Below, piece after piece: positions 39,506-49,731 of a DNA stretch of 64,000 bases. The first letter of the stretch is position 1. The number at the start of each line of letters is the position of its first letter. Below the pieces are notes generated by a model. The model was not told the origin of the DNA and made no database searches. It saw only the letters and a list, made by a program, of their open reading frames with translations. Source of the stretch: Schizochytrium sp. CCTCC M209059. Taxonomy: Eukaryota > Sar > Bigyra > Thraustochytrida > Thraustochytriidae. Position numbers and translations under genes: made by a program. The DNA is taken from positions 91,718 to 155,717 of the forward strand of contig KN805404.1 of the NCBI GenBank assembly GCA_000818945.1, written 5' to 3'.

Positions 39506-42500
39506 ATGCAGGTCTTGGGCGTCCCTTGCGGTCAGAAGAAGGACACGAGCCGACTACAGTGGCGAAAACGAGAAGAACAGCATTCGATGGAAGCAGTACC
39601 GCAGCGGCAACGGGCGAGAAGGTTCCGCTGCACATGCAACGCCACGACCGTGCGTCAATCACCGTGTTACTTTGCTCGAGGCCAGCTTTTTCTGCTTTGT
39701 CTGCTATTTGCACTACTATGTTTGGACGCCCCCCACGTTTCGCACGGATACGAGGCAAGTCCAGTGATTGGCGTGAGCCGTCTCGAGGTCTACATTCAGC
39801 CAAGTAATGGAACGGCAGGAGAACCTCTCCCTGTGCAACCTCGCGTGGCCTTTCTCGATAACCAAGGCCGTCTCGTCAATACGACAAACAATCCCTACTA
39901 TGCGGGCGAGAAAATCTTTGCGCGCTTCCAAATCAACTCGCTACCCGATGATGCTAGATATGCGGTCGTCGAACAAGATGGCCGCGAAGGCGAGGTCCCC
40001 GAGGCAGAGATCATCGAGGGATGGGCAAACTTTACAGGCCTCAAGCTCGACCATCTTGGAGAGGGGTTCATCATCAACTTCTTCACAGAGAGCTTACAAG
40101 TAGATGCAGAGCCTTTCAACAACGTGCTTGGTGCTCCATATGAGCTGCAAGTTGTCCAAGAGGTTGGTACTGCAACAGGCGGAAGCGAATTCTTGCCACA
40201 GCCCATTGTTGCAATCGTCGACCGTGGTGGCAATACGGTCGACACAATCACAGAGGGAACAATGACCGTGAGTCTTTGTCTCCCCAGCGATGGTCTTGGC
40301 TGCTCTGCACATCCAGGCGGGACGCTTACGAATCTCGGCATCAGCTCCACCTTTGAGGTTTTCATTGTCATGGGACGTGCTGTCTTCTCGGGGCTGAGCG
40401 TCGACATGGCGGGCACACCATACAGACTTCGCTTCGACTCGACGTACACGGGGATCAGTCAGACCGTTGTCACCTCGCAAGACTTCACTGTTGGTATCGG
40501 GCGCGCCGTGGAAGTGCGCTTCGAGCAAAACGTTGGCGACGCTAAAGGCGGACTTGCCTTTGGGCTGCAGCCTATAGTGTCGATGCGAGACGCTGGTGGC
40601 AACATTGTCGTCGAGGATGCAGTAGCACCGCCTTTCTCGGAGGTCGAATTTTATCTCAGCAACAACCCTACCGTGGCGCTTCTCTCTTCGCAGGCAAATA
40701 GTGACCGTACTCTCTCGCTTACAGGTGGCATTGCAACTGCACTCGACTTCACAATTGACAAAATTGGTCAAGGCTACCAAATTCGGGCCACAGCAAACAT
40801 GCGCACCGCTACGGGCATTCTTTACACCATTTACGCTGACAGCGACCCCTTTGATGTCGTTCTTGGCGTTCCAACAGCACTCGAGATACAGCGCGGGGTT
40901 GCTGGCGCCTACTCCGGGGGCCTGCCTTTCTATGAACAGCCCATCGTTCAGCTTGTCGATGGCGGCGGGAACGTCTTCGACGCTGAAAGCTCTACACAGG
41001 TGACGGCAACCCTCGTTGAGTCTCCGCTGGGCTTTTCCATGCTTGGCGACCCAGTCGCTACCTTTTTTCGTGGTGTCGCACGTTTTCGCTCACTCAAAAT
41101 CATTCAGGTCGGCCAGGGCTACAAAATCGAGTTCACGAGCACTGTTGACGGACGCGACTTGGCTGTAAACCACACTTTTGATGTTCTTCCATCTTGCGAG
41201 TTCGAGATGATGGCTGACGATGCTCAGATTCAAGATCTTTATGGCCACGCCGTCTCCTTGTTCGAAGACACGGTATTGGTCGGCGCACCGCGGGAGGATC
41301 TTAACATTCGGGAGGTCCAGCGCGTCACAGTGCTCACGGATGAAGATGCGGAGCTGACAAATCAGATACAGCGCGTTCAAATCCGCGGCCAGCACCAGAC
41401 CGAGATTCAGGTCGTATCTTCATGCGGAACAGACGCGAGTCTCGCGGGCTATTTCACTCTCACTTTCGGCTCACGCTCGAGTCGCCCTCTTCGCTACGAC
41501 ATCCATCCTAGTGTTCTCAAAAGTTACCTGGAAACGGACATTCCAACCATGGGCACGCTCACCGTCGAAAAGATCCCTAACGACGCTTGCTCTGCGAGTA
41601 ACAGCTTCAACTGGACGGTATACTTCAGCGACCTTGAAGGCGATATCCCCGAGCTCGTACCCAACTATAAAGGCGTGTCAACTGGACCAAGTCCCGACCC
41701 CACAACGTTCGGCTATGCTGCCACAGAGTTTATTTCGATGGCCTCTGCTAGTTCCGCAACCAGCGTCTCCGTAACAGTCAGCACCCTCAGTGACAGTCCC
41801 TACATTAGCGGAACATTTTCGCTGCTTGTCGGCGGTGATGGGACTCCGCTCGGGGAAGATGTTGTCTCTGTCGAAACTTCTGCTCTTGGCATCACTTCGA
41901 GTGCAAATGATGTCAAAACTGCGGTTGAAGTCGCCGTTCGCAGCCTCACAGGAACGTATTATCAGTCCGTCTATGACACGTTCAACCTGGTTGATGTAAA
42001 GCGAGAGGGTCCTGACAACCAGGGCGGCTACACGTGGGCGTTGACGTTTCCCGCAACCGAGGTCGGCGTATACAATTGGCGCCAAGTCAAAGTCAATGTA
42101 AGCAATCTCGACGGACTTGGCGTCAACTCACGTGTAACGATTGCTCGCGAGGGCAAGGCCCCGCTGGCGGGCGGTTTTGGACTTTGGTTCAAAGGGTTTG
42201 GGCCGACACCTCAGATTGTCTACGACGAGGATCCTGCAAGTTTTGAGGCCAAACTCGAGTCCTTGCCCACAATACAAGACGTCACTGTTACAAGAAGTAC
42301 TCTTTCCTCGGGGTATGTTTGGACAGTCACTTTTCTAGCCACTTCGTCAGACACCGAGTACGGCTTCGTTGCTGACGATCCAAGCAACTTGCCTCCCTTG
42401 AAGGCAGACACTTACGAGCTTCGCGGTACCGGAGCGCGCGTTCTTGTCGAGTACGCGTATGCAATTGACAACATGGATACGCTAAAGTGTCAGTCTGTTG

Positions 42501-45500
42501 TGGACGAGAGTTCGGGTGCCGCGTACGATTCCACGCTCGAGCCCACCAATTGCGTTCTCGAGAATATTGACCAGTTTCTGTTGCCAGAAGACATGCCCGT
42601 GATGGGCAAGATGGGCCACGAGACAGGCGCCGCGTACATTATGTTCAGAGACCAAAGCACGCTCATGTGGAGGCAAGCTGCGAAATTACGCGGCTCCGAT
42701 TCAGGACCTTACGATAACTTTGGATGGTCCGTGAGCTACGACAACTCCACCGCGGCAGACGGCACCCAAACTGGTATTTCTGCCATTGGCGCGCCACACG
42801 CAAAGTACAAGGGTGATGCAGAGGTCCAAGCCATCCAATGTTCGGCCGATAGTGGATTGCTGGCCTTCCGCTTTCGATCGCACTTGACGGACTATGTGTC
42901 CTACACTGTCACAGCGCCAGAACTCGAAGCCGCGCTCGAGGCCGCTTCTTCGATTACCGACGTTAGCGTGGTGTATTACCTGGGCACTACAGAAAAGATC
43001 AACGAGCTTGCGTCCGGAAGTGGACATGGGCTGTGCCAGGCGAGCTCCACGCCGAGTGCGTCTCGCATTATCGCCCTCGTCACCTATATTTATCCCAACA
43101 ATGGTGACCTACCCAATCTCGTCCCCGTGACATCAGACATTAAAATCGATACCATACCCATCCTCTTCGATTCCAGTGCCCCTGTCGGGCGCAATGGGCA
43201 CCAGTACGGCGTGATCGACGTGTCCGAGCATACCAAAGGAACCATCCTCGCCAAAGAGTCCGGGGACACTGGATACTCAACTGGAGCTGCCTTCGTATTC
43301 ACGCCAGATCCAGGCAGTGGCGCCGAATCACCGCTCAATGACTGGGCGGAGGAGGCCAAGCTCATGAGCAGTGATGGTGTCGCCGGTGATGAATTCGGTT
43401 TTGCCGTGAGCGTCTATCGAGATACCGTTGTGGTTGGAGCCCCGCACCATGCCTATGATGCCAGCGGCCAGGCCAAGCTCGCCAGCGCGGGCGCTCTCTA
43501 TGTTTTCAAACGCCAGGAGGGAGGCGACTGGGCCCAGACGCAGAAACTCGTTGTCCCTGATCGAGCGTCCAATGACTACCTGGGAAGAGTTGTTCTCATC
43601 AAGGGTGATGCAATTTTCGCTTCCGCGCCAGGAAAATATGAAAATACAGGCCGAGTTTACATTTGGAAGCGCCAGGCCAGTACAAAACCCTTCGCCTACG
43701 AACAGGCCATAACGCCGGCTGACAGTCTCCCAGGCGATACATTTGGGAGTGCTTTGGCTGTGGACGACAACACTCTCATTATCGGTGCAGAGTACGCGGA
43801 TGGACTTGCAGCAGATGTCACAGAACAGGTCCACGTTGCTGGCGCTGAAGAGGCGCAGGGACGGACTCTCAAGCCGGGCACAGGCCACAACCTCGTTGAC
43901 TCCGGCGTCGTGTACTCGTACACACGCATCTCGCACAAGAACATCTTCCTCCTTCATCAAAAGCTGACTCCACGCACGCCACGAACCAAGGCGCGTTTCG
44001 GCCACGCTGTGAGCCTGCAGGCTGATCTCCTGCTGGCGGCCGAGCAAGAGGACTACCTCGGCAAGCTCAATGCACGGAGGTATATCTTCAAAATTCGAAC
44101 GTACATTCCAAACGAAGTCATCGCAGCTGCCGCGGAAGACGAAGAAGCGGACACTCCACACATTGGCAACCTCTTTGCGCTGACCTGGCGTCGTCGGCTT
44201 GCCGACACCTCGCAGGTAAAGGAAGTCATTCGCACGGCGCGTCTTTCTGCTGACCTCTACGAGGGAGATGGCAAGCAAGAGACCGTATACACGGACCAAT
44301 TTGAGGATATACAAACATCTTGGCACTCCTTTGATGCGTCTGCTGCCGACATTCAGACAAGCATTGACCAAGAACTTGACGCCGGGGATATCCTTGTGAC
44401 CCGAAGCGCCGCCGACGAGTATGGAGGTCACACATGGCTGGTAACATTTTTGTCCATGACCACTGAGGGCGGGGCCGCTGGAGCTCAGCCGCTCCTCGGC
44501 GCTGTGAGCCGCCTTTCCGGTGGCGGTGAGATCGAAGTCACCGTCAGTCAGGAACCTTTGCCGTACGTTCACGGGATGGCGCATGTCTTCAAGAGGGAGC
44601 CCGCGACAACGGGCGATTGGAAGCAGCATGCGGTCTTGCGGCCTGAGGTGCAGCAGGACGGAGACCTCTTTGGCGCAACTATGTCGATGCAAAGTCGTTA
44701 TGTAGCTGTCGGTGCTCCGAATCGGGACAGTCTCGACACATCGAACACCAATGGCGGCGCAGTGTATGTCTTTGATCTTGGCTTTATCAACACGCGCTTC
44801 ACGCAAACCGAGTTTACCGGGTCGGAGGCAGTAGGTAGTCTCACCGTCTCACTTGAGCGCTGTATGCCTCAGTGCACTATCGGTCGCAACCGGCCGCCCG
44901 GCGTACTCGCACTTGACTTTGCGCTTGAGGAGGAGATTGTGGTACAATACCTCGTGACGGATGGTACTGCTCGCGCGCGAGCCGACTGTCTGCTCGACGC
45001 AGAGGGTACAAAAGAATGTCTCTGGCTCAATGCTGACGACCATTCTTGGGACGCGGCGAAGCGGTCCCCAGACGTCTACATTGACCTGCCCTACAAGGAC
45101 CCATTCTTCGTACCACCCGGGCGTCAGTATGCAGTGGCCAATTTTTCAATGTCTACCAGGTATGCAGAAAGTGTCCTCGGCTCGTCGCAGTACGTTCGAT
45201 ATGACTTTCGTGCCCAATCTGACTATTCGCCGACAGGCGGCCAGATCCTCTTTGGCGCCAACGTGAGAACGCAGTCATTTGATGTCACCATCACCAATGA
45301 CGAAATCATTGAGCAGCCAGATGAGACGGTGAATCTTCTTCTTCTCTCGGCGGGAATGCGGCCGGTGCCTGGAGGCGATTACTGGTCAGTACTCACCATC
45401 CAGGACGATGGAGATGGAGGTGTTGGAGCCCAAGACACATTTGACAAGCTCTTTGCCGCGGAGCCCGCCACAAAGGCTCGCTACGGGTTCGCGGTGTCGG

Positions 45501-48500
45501 TAGACGGACGTGTTGCTGTTGTCACAGCGCCATTGCAATCTAGCGCCGGCGTCGTAGAAGCAGGTGCGGCCTACGTGTACTGGCGCTCGGACGCAGGAAT
45601 TTGGGAGCTCGAGCAGCAACTTGAATCGCCAAACGCTACAACGTCGGGTCGATTTGGGCTCTCCGTGCAGACGTCGGACATGGACCCACACAGAATAATC
45701 GTGGGTGCGCCAGGGGAATCGCCGCCTGCAATCTATATCTATTTTCGCGATGCAGATCCTAGTGCGGGGTCTGACCTGACCTCTTTGCCTGGGTCGTGGA
45801 GGCTTGAAGCATACTTTTCACTGGACCCGGATATCATCTTTGACCCGCGCTGTGATCCAGCCAATAGTGGGACGCAGGCACGATGCAACAACGACCACAA
45901 CCCATCGGGGCATGATGCGTTCTTTGCAGGCCACAACGCCGTCGCCATCAATCGACAATTTGCTGCGGTCGGCGCCAAAGGCCTCGAAGCCGTATTCATG
46001 TATCGTTTTCGCCGCAATTTCGAATGGCATTTTTTCCAGATGATCAAATCCACAGAGTACGATGACGCCATGTACCCAATGGGCTCAGAGCATCGGAAAA
46101 TCTATGTTCATCGACCTCTCTTTGGCTCGAGCGTGGCTCTTTACGATGATACCCTTCTCATTGGTGCCCCACTCAGTGCTGCAGAGCGGTACGCAGAGGC
46201 AAGTCAACCCACAGATCAGGATGTCGGAACACAGTGCAGCGACACGGGCTTCCGCACGGACGGAGCAACGTCGCCTTCCCTGTACGCGTGGAGCACGAAT
46301 TCGTACGAGAACGCATACGAGTGGAGTCCAGCTTCTGCTTCTGTGCAAATCTCGTACCTAGAAGATGTCAACGGCGGCCTTGCCGTTAAATCTGTGGTGA
46401 CGTGCGAGGAGTCAGACGCCTTCAAGCTGACGATTCGCTCCAATGGAATTCCGGACCACGAACTTGGGCTTTTCCCTCTCACGACAGATACCATGTTTGC
46501 TGGTCAGGATGACAACGCCAACAAGGTCGCGCCTCAGGGTCATGTCGTGGAGCTGCCGCGCTTTCCTAACGTGACGGTTGTAAATCCTGTATCGGTCCTC
46601 AAAGACCCGAAGGCCTTGCCATCAGGGATGATTGGGCTCGCACTCAATGGTGTGCCGTTTTTCAATCCGTTCACGACTGATGGAGACGACGCTACTCGCG
46701 CTGACTCCGTCGGCTACAGTGGACATCTTGTCGACCTGTGCAATGGTGGGCCAGTCTCGTTTTCAAGCAGCGAGGCGAACATGTACGGCTACCGCACGAA
46801 TCCGGTGTGTCTGTATGTTCAACCCCCTCAGATCGCTGCAAATGTTCCGCAAATGACCACTGGCAAGTACTTTCCCTTTGAGTTTGCCATGAACATGACG
46901 AACCCGAACCCGGGCCAGCGCTCGCCCAAGATTGGCTACGCGCTGGATGGCTTCCCGATCTATGGACCATTCGGAGAGTCGGGGGATATGCCTACCGACC
47001 TCGACGACTGCAATGGTCGGATGGACTCGGTGCTCGGGCACTACGTCTACCACATCACACCCCACCGGGCGCCGTACATTATTGGATGCTTTCGCGGAAA
47101 GCTGAGTGTTGAAGTGCCCATGACTACAAACCCATTTCCGGAGTTCTCACCTGGTGCCAACCAGGCGAGGGATATTTCTTTTTATGCACGGGGTAAAACT
47201 TTTGTGTATTTGCTTCGCAACCTTGCCGATCCGGACGTGAGTATCCCGACCTCGGCAATTGGGCTCGATGTGGCTCCCCATGCGAGCCCCTTTGACGCGA
47301 TTGGGGTCAACGATGTCTGGGTGGAACAGGAGAAGCTGACTGCCGGCGACGCCGAGCAAGGTGATCGCTTTGGTTCTGCTCTAGCAATCGATGGAGACCA
47401 GGTATTGGTGAGCGCATTTCGGGACTCCGCCAAGGCGAGGAGCACCTGGGATTTCGAGACAGGAGATCTGCGAGGGTGGACCAAAACGGGCACGGCCTTT
47501 GACACGCAACCAACCTTTGGGGACAACAGCGCGGCACGAAACATTTACGGAGATTGGCTGGTGTCCAACTTTCGTGACTATGCGCGCAAGACATACATTG
47601 GAAGCTCAAATCGTGAGGGCACCAAGATCGACATTGCCGAGTACATTGAGGGCGAGTCACGAACAGTTCCATATGGCCCTGGGAGCACGCACGTTGACCA
47701 CCCTATTCCACGCACTCTTCCCGCGCATGAGTTGCGCGAGGCCATGTTCGGATTCAAGCCGAGTCGAGGCGAGTCTGTCAAGCATCGCGGGCGGTTCTAC
47801 ATCGGCACCTACGAGGCGCGGCCTGCGACCTTTGAGGACGGTGCTTTCACCACAACCTACGAGGAGGGTCGTGTTCAAGGCGACGAGCCACAGGGCACGC
47901 TGACGTCGGACGTCTTTCAGATTTACGGGACCAAAATAAGCTTTCTCTTGGGCGGCGGGTGTAATCCCAACGAGGTCTACATCGAGCTCCTCGTTGATGG
48001 CGTTCCCGTGCGACGTGAGACAGGAACCTGTCGTGAAGAGATGCGGCGCGTCATATGGGATGTCTCAATGTATCGCTGGCAGAGCGGGGTTCTGCGCCTG
48101 GTTGATGCCAGCTCGATGACTTGGGGACACATTAATTTCGACGATGTGCGCTTCAACTGGCACCCCTCGTACGAGTCGAAGTCCACGACTCCGTCTTCGG
48201 ATGGGAGCAACCGTCGACAGCCGGCTGGTGGCGCCATGATGTACTCGGGCGAGCCACAAGCTGGCGCTGTGTATGCCTTCCGTCGGCGATCTGCAAGCCG
48301 ACCAGATGAGCCATGCGAGCTGGATTGTGACGAGGACGGGTGCTTTTTCTTAAGAACTCCACCAAATCGAAGTTCGTGCGTGTGGGAGCAGCAGCAAAAG
48401 CTGCAGCCAAGTGATCGTCGCCCATACGAGGCGTTTGGTTGGTCAGTCGCCTTTGATGACGCGACGGGAATTGCCGTCATTGGTGCAGTGAATGGGCGCC

Positions 48501-49432
48501 TCATTGATGCTTTGAAGTACGATGACTACGGTGGGCGCACGCAGACGGGTGCAATTTACGTCTTCTTGCGCGAACCCGAGCAGCGATCTGCAGTGGGCAC
48601 TTTTGAGGCCAAGCCATACTGGCTTCCCTTTGAGACTATAAAGATTCAGTATCCTGACGCGGCAGAGTCCGGACCTGACCAGTTTGCATACAGTGTGGCA
48701 CTGAGCGGATACGGGGCGATCGTTGGTGCCCCGAGCAAGCCTGCACTCGGTTTGATGGGTGCAGCTTATCCGGAGCATAACGCAGCGTCGGTGCGTGCCT
48801 ACTTGCAGGGCGGTGCCATGTATAGCATTGACTTGCGGAGCGTACATGTTAAGTTTGAGAAGGCGGAATACAGCGTCTTGGAAAACCATCAAACGCTTCC
48901 AGCTCTGCAGAACACAGCGCGTATCCAGGTCCGACGTACTGGCGACCTCTCCATTACGACGCATGTGGCGTACACAACATCGGATATCACCGCGAATGGG
49001 ATCTCTGAGGCCAAAGCGGTCTATTGTCAGAGCCTATTGTACACGGCGCGCGGTCAAGAAATGTGCGGAGACTATGTGCTGACTTCTGGTATTTTGACAT
49101 TTGATCCTGACGACGAGGTGGTGGAGTTTGAGGTGCACACCATGAACGACAATTGCAATGAGGGCCACTCGGAATACGTTTTGCTTCAGCTCAGCATCCC
49201 AGGTGGGCCACCTTTACATGGTGAGCAGTATGTTGCACGGTTGCGCATCGATGATGACGACGGCGACGAGCAAGTGAATCGTTTGTTCTGTCCTGAAGCC
49301 TCCTACCGGACCTCCTGGTACCATCCGTTCTATAGTGCATCGGAGACGCCGGACCTTCGCGGTACACCAGCCTCGCGGGCGCCGCTTCCTGAGACGGAAA
49401 AAGTCAAGTGGGTTTTGGAGCAGGTCAAATAA
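39506..49432 (+). CDS. Giant secreted FG-GAP / Calx-beta / YHYH multidomain protein
   Basis: 3308 aa in one exon; the ATG has good context (ACACC). A hydrophobic segment near 55-75 (LFLLCLLFALLCL, then HVSHG) acts as signal peptide or anchor. Four Ig-like modules at about 75-565 share G-x-A-x-GG, QP-x-V-x-V-x-D and GN-x-V motifs. From 570 onward there are 14 FG-GAP-type blades (for example FGFAVSVYRDTVVVGAP), enough for two seven-bladed propellers. Inserted among them are five repeats of about 80-100 aa with the pattern 'G-x-F-x-L ... AL/EAL ... V-T-V-x-R-S ... Y-x-W-x-V-T-F'. A Calx-beta domain lies at about 1758-1975 and a second at 3112-3255 (FDPDDEVVEFEVHTMND). A YHYH domain lies at about 2465-2535 (IGYALDGFPIYGPFG, DDCNGR). 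A sandwich like the levanase C-terminus lies at 2645-2880 (FETGDLRGW, WGHINFDDVRF). No C-terminal membrane helix is seen. A calcium-dependent matrix or adhesion role is inferred. Confidence 0.88.
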   Translation: MQVLGVPCGQKKDTSRLQWRKREEQHSMEAVPQRQRARRFRCTCNATTVRQSPCYFARGQLFLLCLLFALLCLDAPHVSHGYEASPVIGVSRLEVYIQPSNGTAGEPLPVQPRVAFLDNQGRLVNTTNNPYYAGEKIFARFQINSLPDDARYAVVEQDGREGEVPEAEIIEGWANFTGLKLDHLGEGFIINFFTESLQVDAEPFNNVLGAPYELQVVQEVGTATGGSEFLPQPIVAIVDRGGNTVDTITEGTMTVSLCLPSDGLGCSAHPGGTLTNLGISSTFEVFIVMGRAVFSGLSVDMAGTPYRLRFDSTYTGISQTVVTSQDFTVGIGRAVEVRFEQNVGDAKGGLAFGLQPIVSMRDAGGNIVVEDAVAPPFSEVEFYLSNNPTVALLSSQANSDRTLSLTGGIATALDFTIDKIGQGYQIRATANMRTATGILYTIYADSDPFDVVLGVPTALEIQRGVAGAYSGGLPFYEQPIVQLVDGGGNVFDAESSTQVTATLVESPLGFSMLGDPVATFFRGVARFRSLKIIQVGQGYKIEFTSTVDGRDLAVNHTFDVLPSCEFEMMADDAQIQDLYGHAVSLFEDTVLVGAPREDLNIREVQRVTVLTDEDAELTNQIQRVQIRGQHQTEIQVVSSCGTDASLAGYFTLTFGSRSSRPLRYDIHPSVLKSYLETDIPTMGTLTVEKIPNDACSASNSFNWTVYFSDLEGDIPELVPNYKGVSTGPSPDPTTFGYAATEFISMASASSATSVSVTVSTLSDSPYISGTFSLLVGGDGTPLGEDVVSVETSALGITSSANDVKTAVEVAVRSLTGTYYQSVYDTFNLVDVKREGPDNQGGYTWALTFPATEVGVYNWRQVKVNVSNLDGLGVNSRVTIAREGKAPLAGGFGLWFKGFGPTPQIVYDEDPASFEAKLESLPTIQDVTVTRSTLSSGYVWTVTFLATSSDTEYGFVADDPSNLPPLKADTYELRGTGARVLVEYAYAIDNMDTLKCQSVVDESSGAAYDSTLEPTNCVLENIDQFLLPEDMPVMGKMGHETGAAYIMFRDQSTLMWRQAAKLRGSDSGPYDNFGWSVSYDNSTAADGTQTGISAIGAPHAKYKGDAEVQAIQCSADSGLLAFRFRSHLTDYVSYTVTAPELEAALEAASSITDVSVVYYLGTTEKINELASGSGHGLCQASSTPSASRIIALVTYIYPNNGDLPNLVPVTSDIKIDTIPILFDSSAPVGRNGHQYGVIDVSEHTKGTILAKESGDTGYSTGAAFVFTPDPGSGAESPLNDWAEEAKLMSSDGVAGDEFGFAVSVYRDTVVVGAPHHAYDASGQAKLASAGALYVFKRQEGGDWAQTQKLVVPDRASNDYLGRVVLIKGDAIFASAPGKYENTGRVYIWKRQASTKPFAYEQAITPADSLPGDTFGSALAVDDNTLIIGAEYADGLAADVTEQVHVAGAEEAQGRTLKPGTGHNLVDSGVVYSYTRISHKNIFLLHQKLTPRTPRTKARFGHAVSLQADLLLAAEQEDYLGKLNARRYIFKIRTYIPNEVIAAAAEDEEADTPHIGNLFALTWRRRLADTSQVKEVIRTARLSADLYEGDGKQETVYTDQFEDIQTSWHSFDASAADIQTSIDQELDAGDILVTRSAADEYGGHTWLVTFLSMTTEGGAAGAQPLLGAVSRLSGGGEIEVTVSQEPLPYVHGMAHVFKREPATTGDWKQHAVLRPEVQQDGDLFGATMSMQSRYVAVGAPNRDSLDTSNTNGGAVYVFDLGFINTRFTQTEFTGSEAVGSLTVSLERCMPQCTIGRNRPPGVLALDFALEEEIVVQYLVTDGTARARADCLLDAEGTKECLWLNADDHSWDAAKRSPDVYIDLPYKDPFFVPPGRQYAVANFSMSTRYAESVLGSSQYVRYDFRAQSDYSPTGGQILFGANVRTQSFDVTITNDEIIEQPDETVNLLLLSAGMRPVPGGDYWSVLTIQDDGDGGVGAQDTFDKLFAAEPATKARYGFAVSVDGRVAVVTAPLQSSAGVVEAGAAYVYWRSDAGIWELEQQLESPNATTSGRFGLSVQTSDMDPHRIIVGAPGESPPAIYIYFRDADPSAGSDLTSLPGSWRLEAYFSLDPDIIFDPRCDPANSGTQARCNNDHNPSGHDAFFAGHNAVAINRQFAAVGAKGLEAVFMYRFRRNFEWHFFQMIKSTEYDDAMYPMGSEHRKIYVHRPLFGSSVALYDDTLLIGAPLSAAERYAEASQPTDQDVGTQCSDTGFRTDGATSPSLYAWSTNSYENAYEWSPASASVQISYLEDVNGGLAVKSVVTCEESDAFKLTIRSNGIPDHELGLFPLTTDTMFAGQDDNANKVAPQGHVVELPRFPNVTVVNPVSVLKDPKALPSGMIGLALNGVPFFNPFTTDGDDATRADSVGYSGHLVDLCNGGPVSFSSSEANMYGYRTNPVCLYVQPPQIAANVPQMTTGKYFPFEFAMNMTNPNPGQRSPKIGYALDGFPIYGPFGESGDMPTDLDDCNGRMDSVLGHYVYHITPHRAPYIIGCFRGKLSVEVPMTTNPFPEFSPGANQARDISFYARGKTFVYLLRNLADPDVSIPTSAIGLDVAPHASPFDAIGVNDVWVEQEKLTAGDAEQGDRFGSALAIDGDQVLVSAFRDSAKARSTWDFETGDLRGWTKTGTAFDTQPTFGDNSAARNIYGDWLVSNFRDYARKTYIGSSNREGTKIDIAEYIEGESRTVPYGPGSTHVDHPIPRTLPAHELREAMFGFKPSRGESVKHRGRFYIGTYEARPATFEDGAFTTTYEEGRVQGDEPQGTLTSDVFQIYGTKISFLLGGGCNPNEVYIELLVDGVPVRRETGTCREEMRRVIWDVSMYRWQSGVLRLVDASSMTWGHINFDDVRFNWHPSYESKSTTPSSDGSNRRQPAGGAMMYSGEPQAGAVYAFRRRSASRPDEPCELDCDEDGCFFLRTPPNRSSCVWEQQQKLQPSDRRPYEAFGWSVAFDDATGIAVIGAVNGRLIDALKYDDYGGRTQTGAIYVFLREPEQRSAVGTFEAKPYWLPFETIKIQYPDAAESGPDQFAYSVALSGYGAIVGAPSKPALGLMGAAYPEHNAASVRAYLQGGAMYSIDLRSVHVKFEKAEYSVLENHQTLPALQNTARIQVRRTGDLSITTHVAYTTSDITANGISEAKAVYCQSLLYTARGQEMCGDYVLTSGILTFDPDDEVVEFEVHTMNDNCNEGHSEYVLLQLSIPGGPPLHGEQYVARLRIDDDDGDEQVNRLFCPEASYRTSWYHPFYSASETPDLRGTPASRAPLPETEKVKWVLEQVK

Positions 49433-49731
49433 ATGCGCACCTCAATTTGGCAAAAGGATTAAAGAAAAAGGATATGTGAAAAAAAAGGGAAAAGAAAAAA
49501 AGAAAAAGGGGGATTCATTTCAGGTTCTTGTGCACGAGGGGCGCGCTTATTCAAAAGTTTAGGAATGGTTGTTGCGAGAGGAAGAGGGTTCTGTGAGCGA
49601 AACACTTGGTCGGCCCTGACCGAAGCACATCTGCACGGTCGATTCCTATATGGCTATGGGCCCTCGTTCTCATGGTCATCTCACTTGTGGCTGGCTGCTG
49701 GAAAAGATCTTGTTGCTTTGTCCGTGCGAGG
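49433..49731. other. Convergent 3' spacer
   Basis: 299 bases between the giant gene and the acidic repeat gene. It starts with an A-rich stretch (AAAAAAAGGGAAAAGAAAAA) near 49478-49500. An AATAAA overlaps the giant gene's stop codon at 49428-49433. No gene is seen. Confidence 0.5.

Noticed and set aside
43328..44806. 492-codon minus-strand frame
   Set aside because: It lies opposite the giant FG-GAP gene, whose plus-strand frame has clear domains. The minus frame has none.
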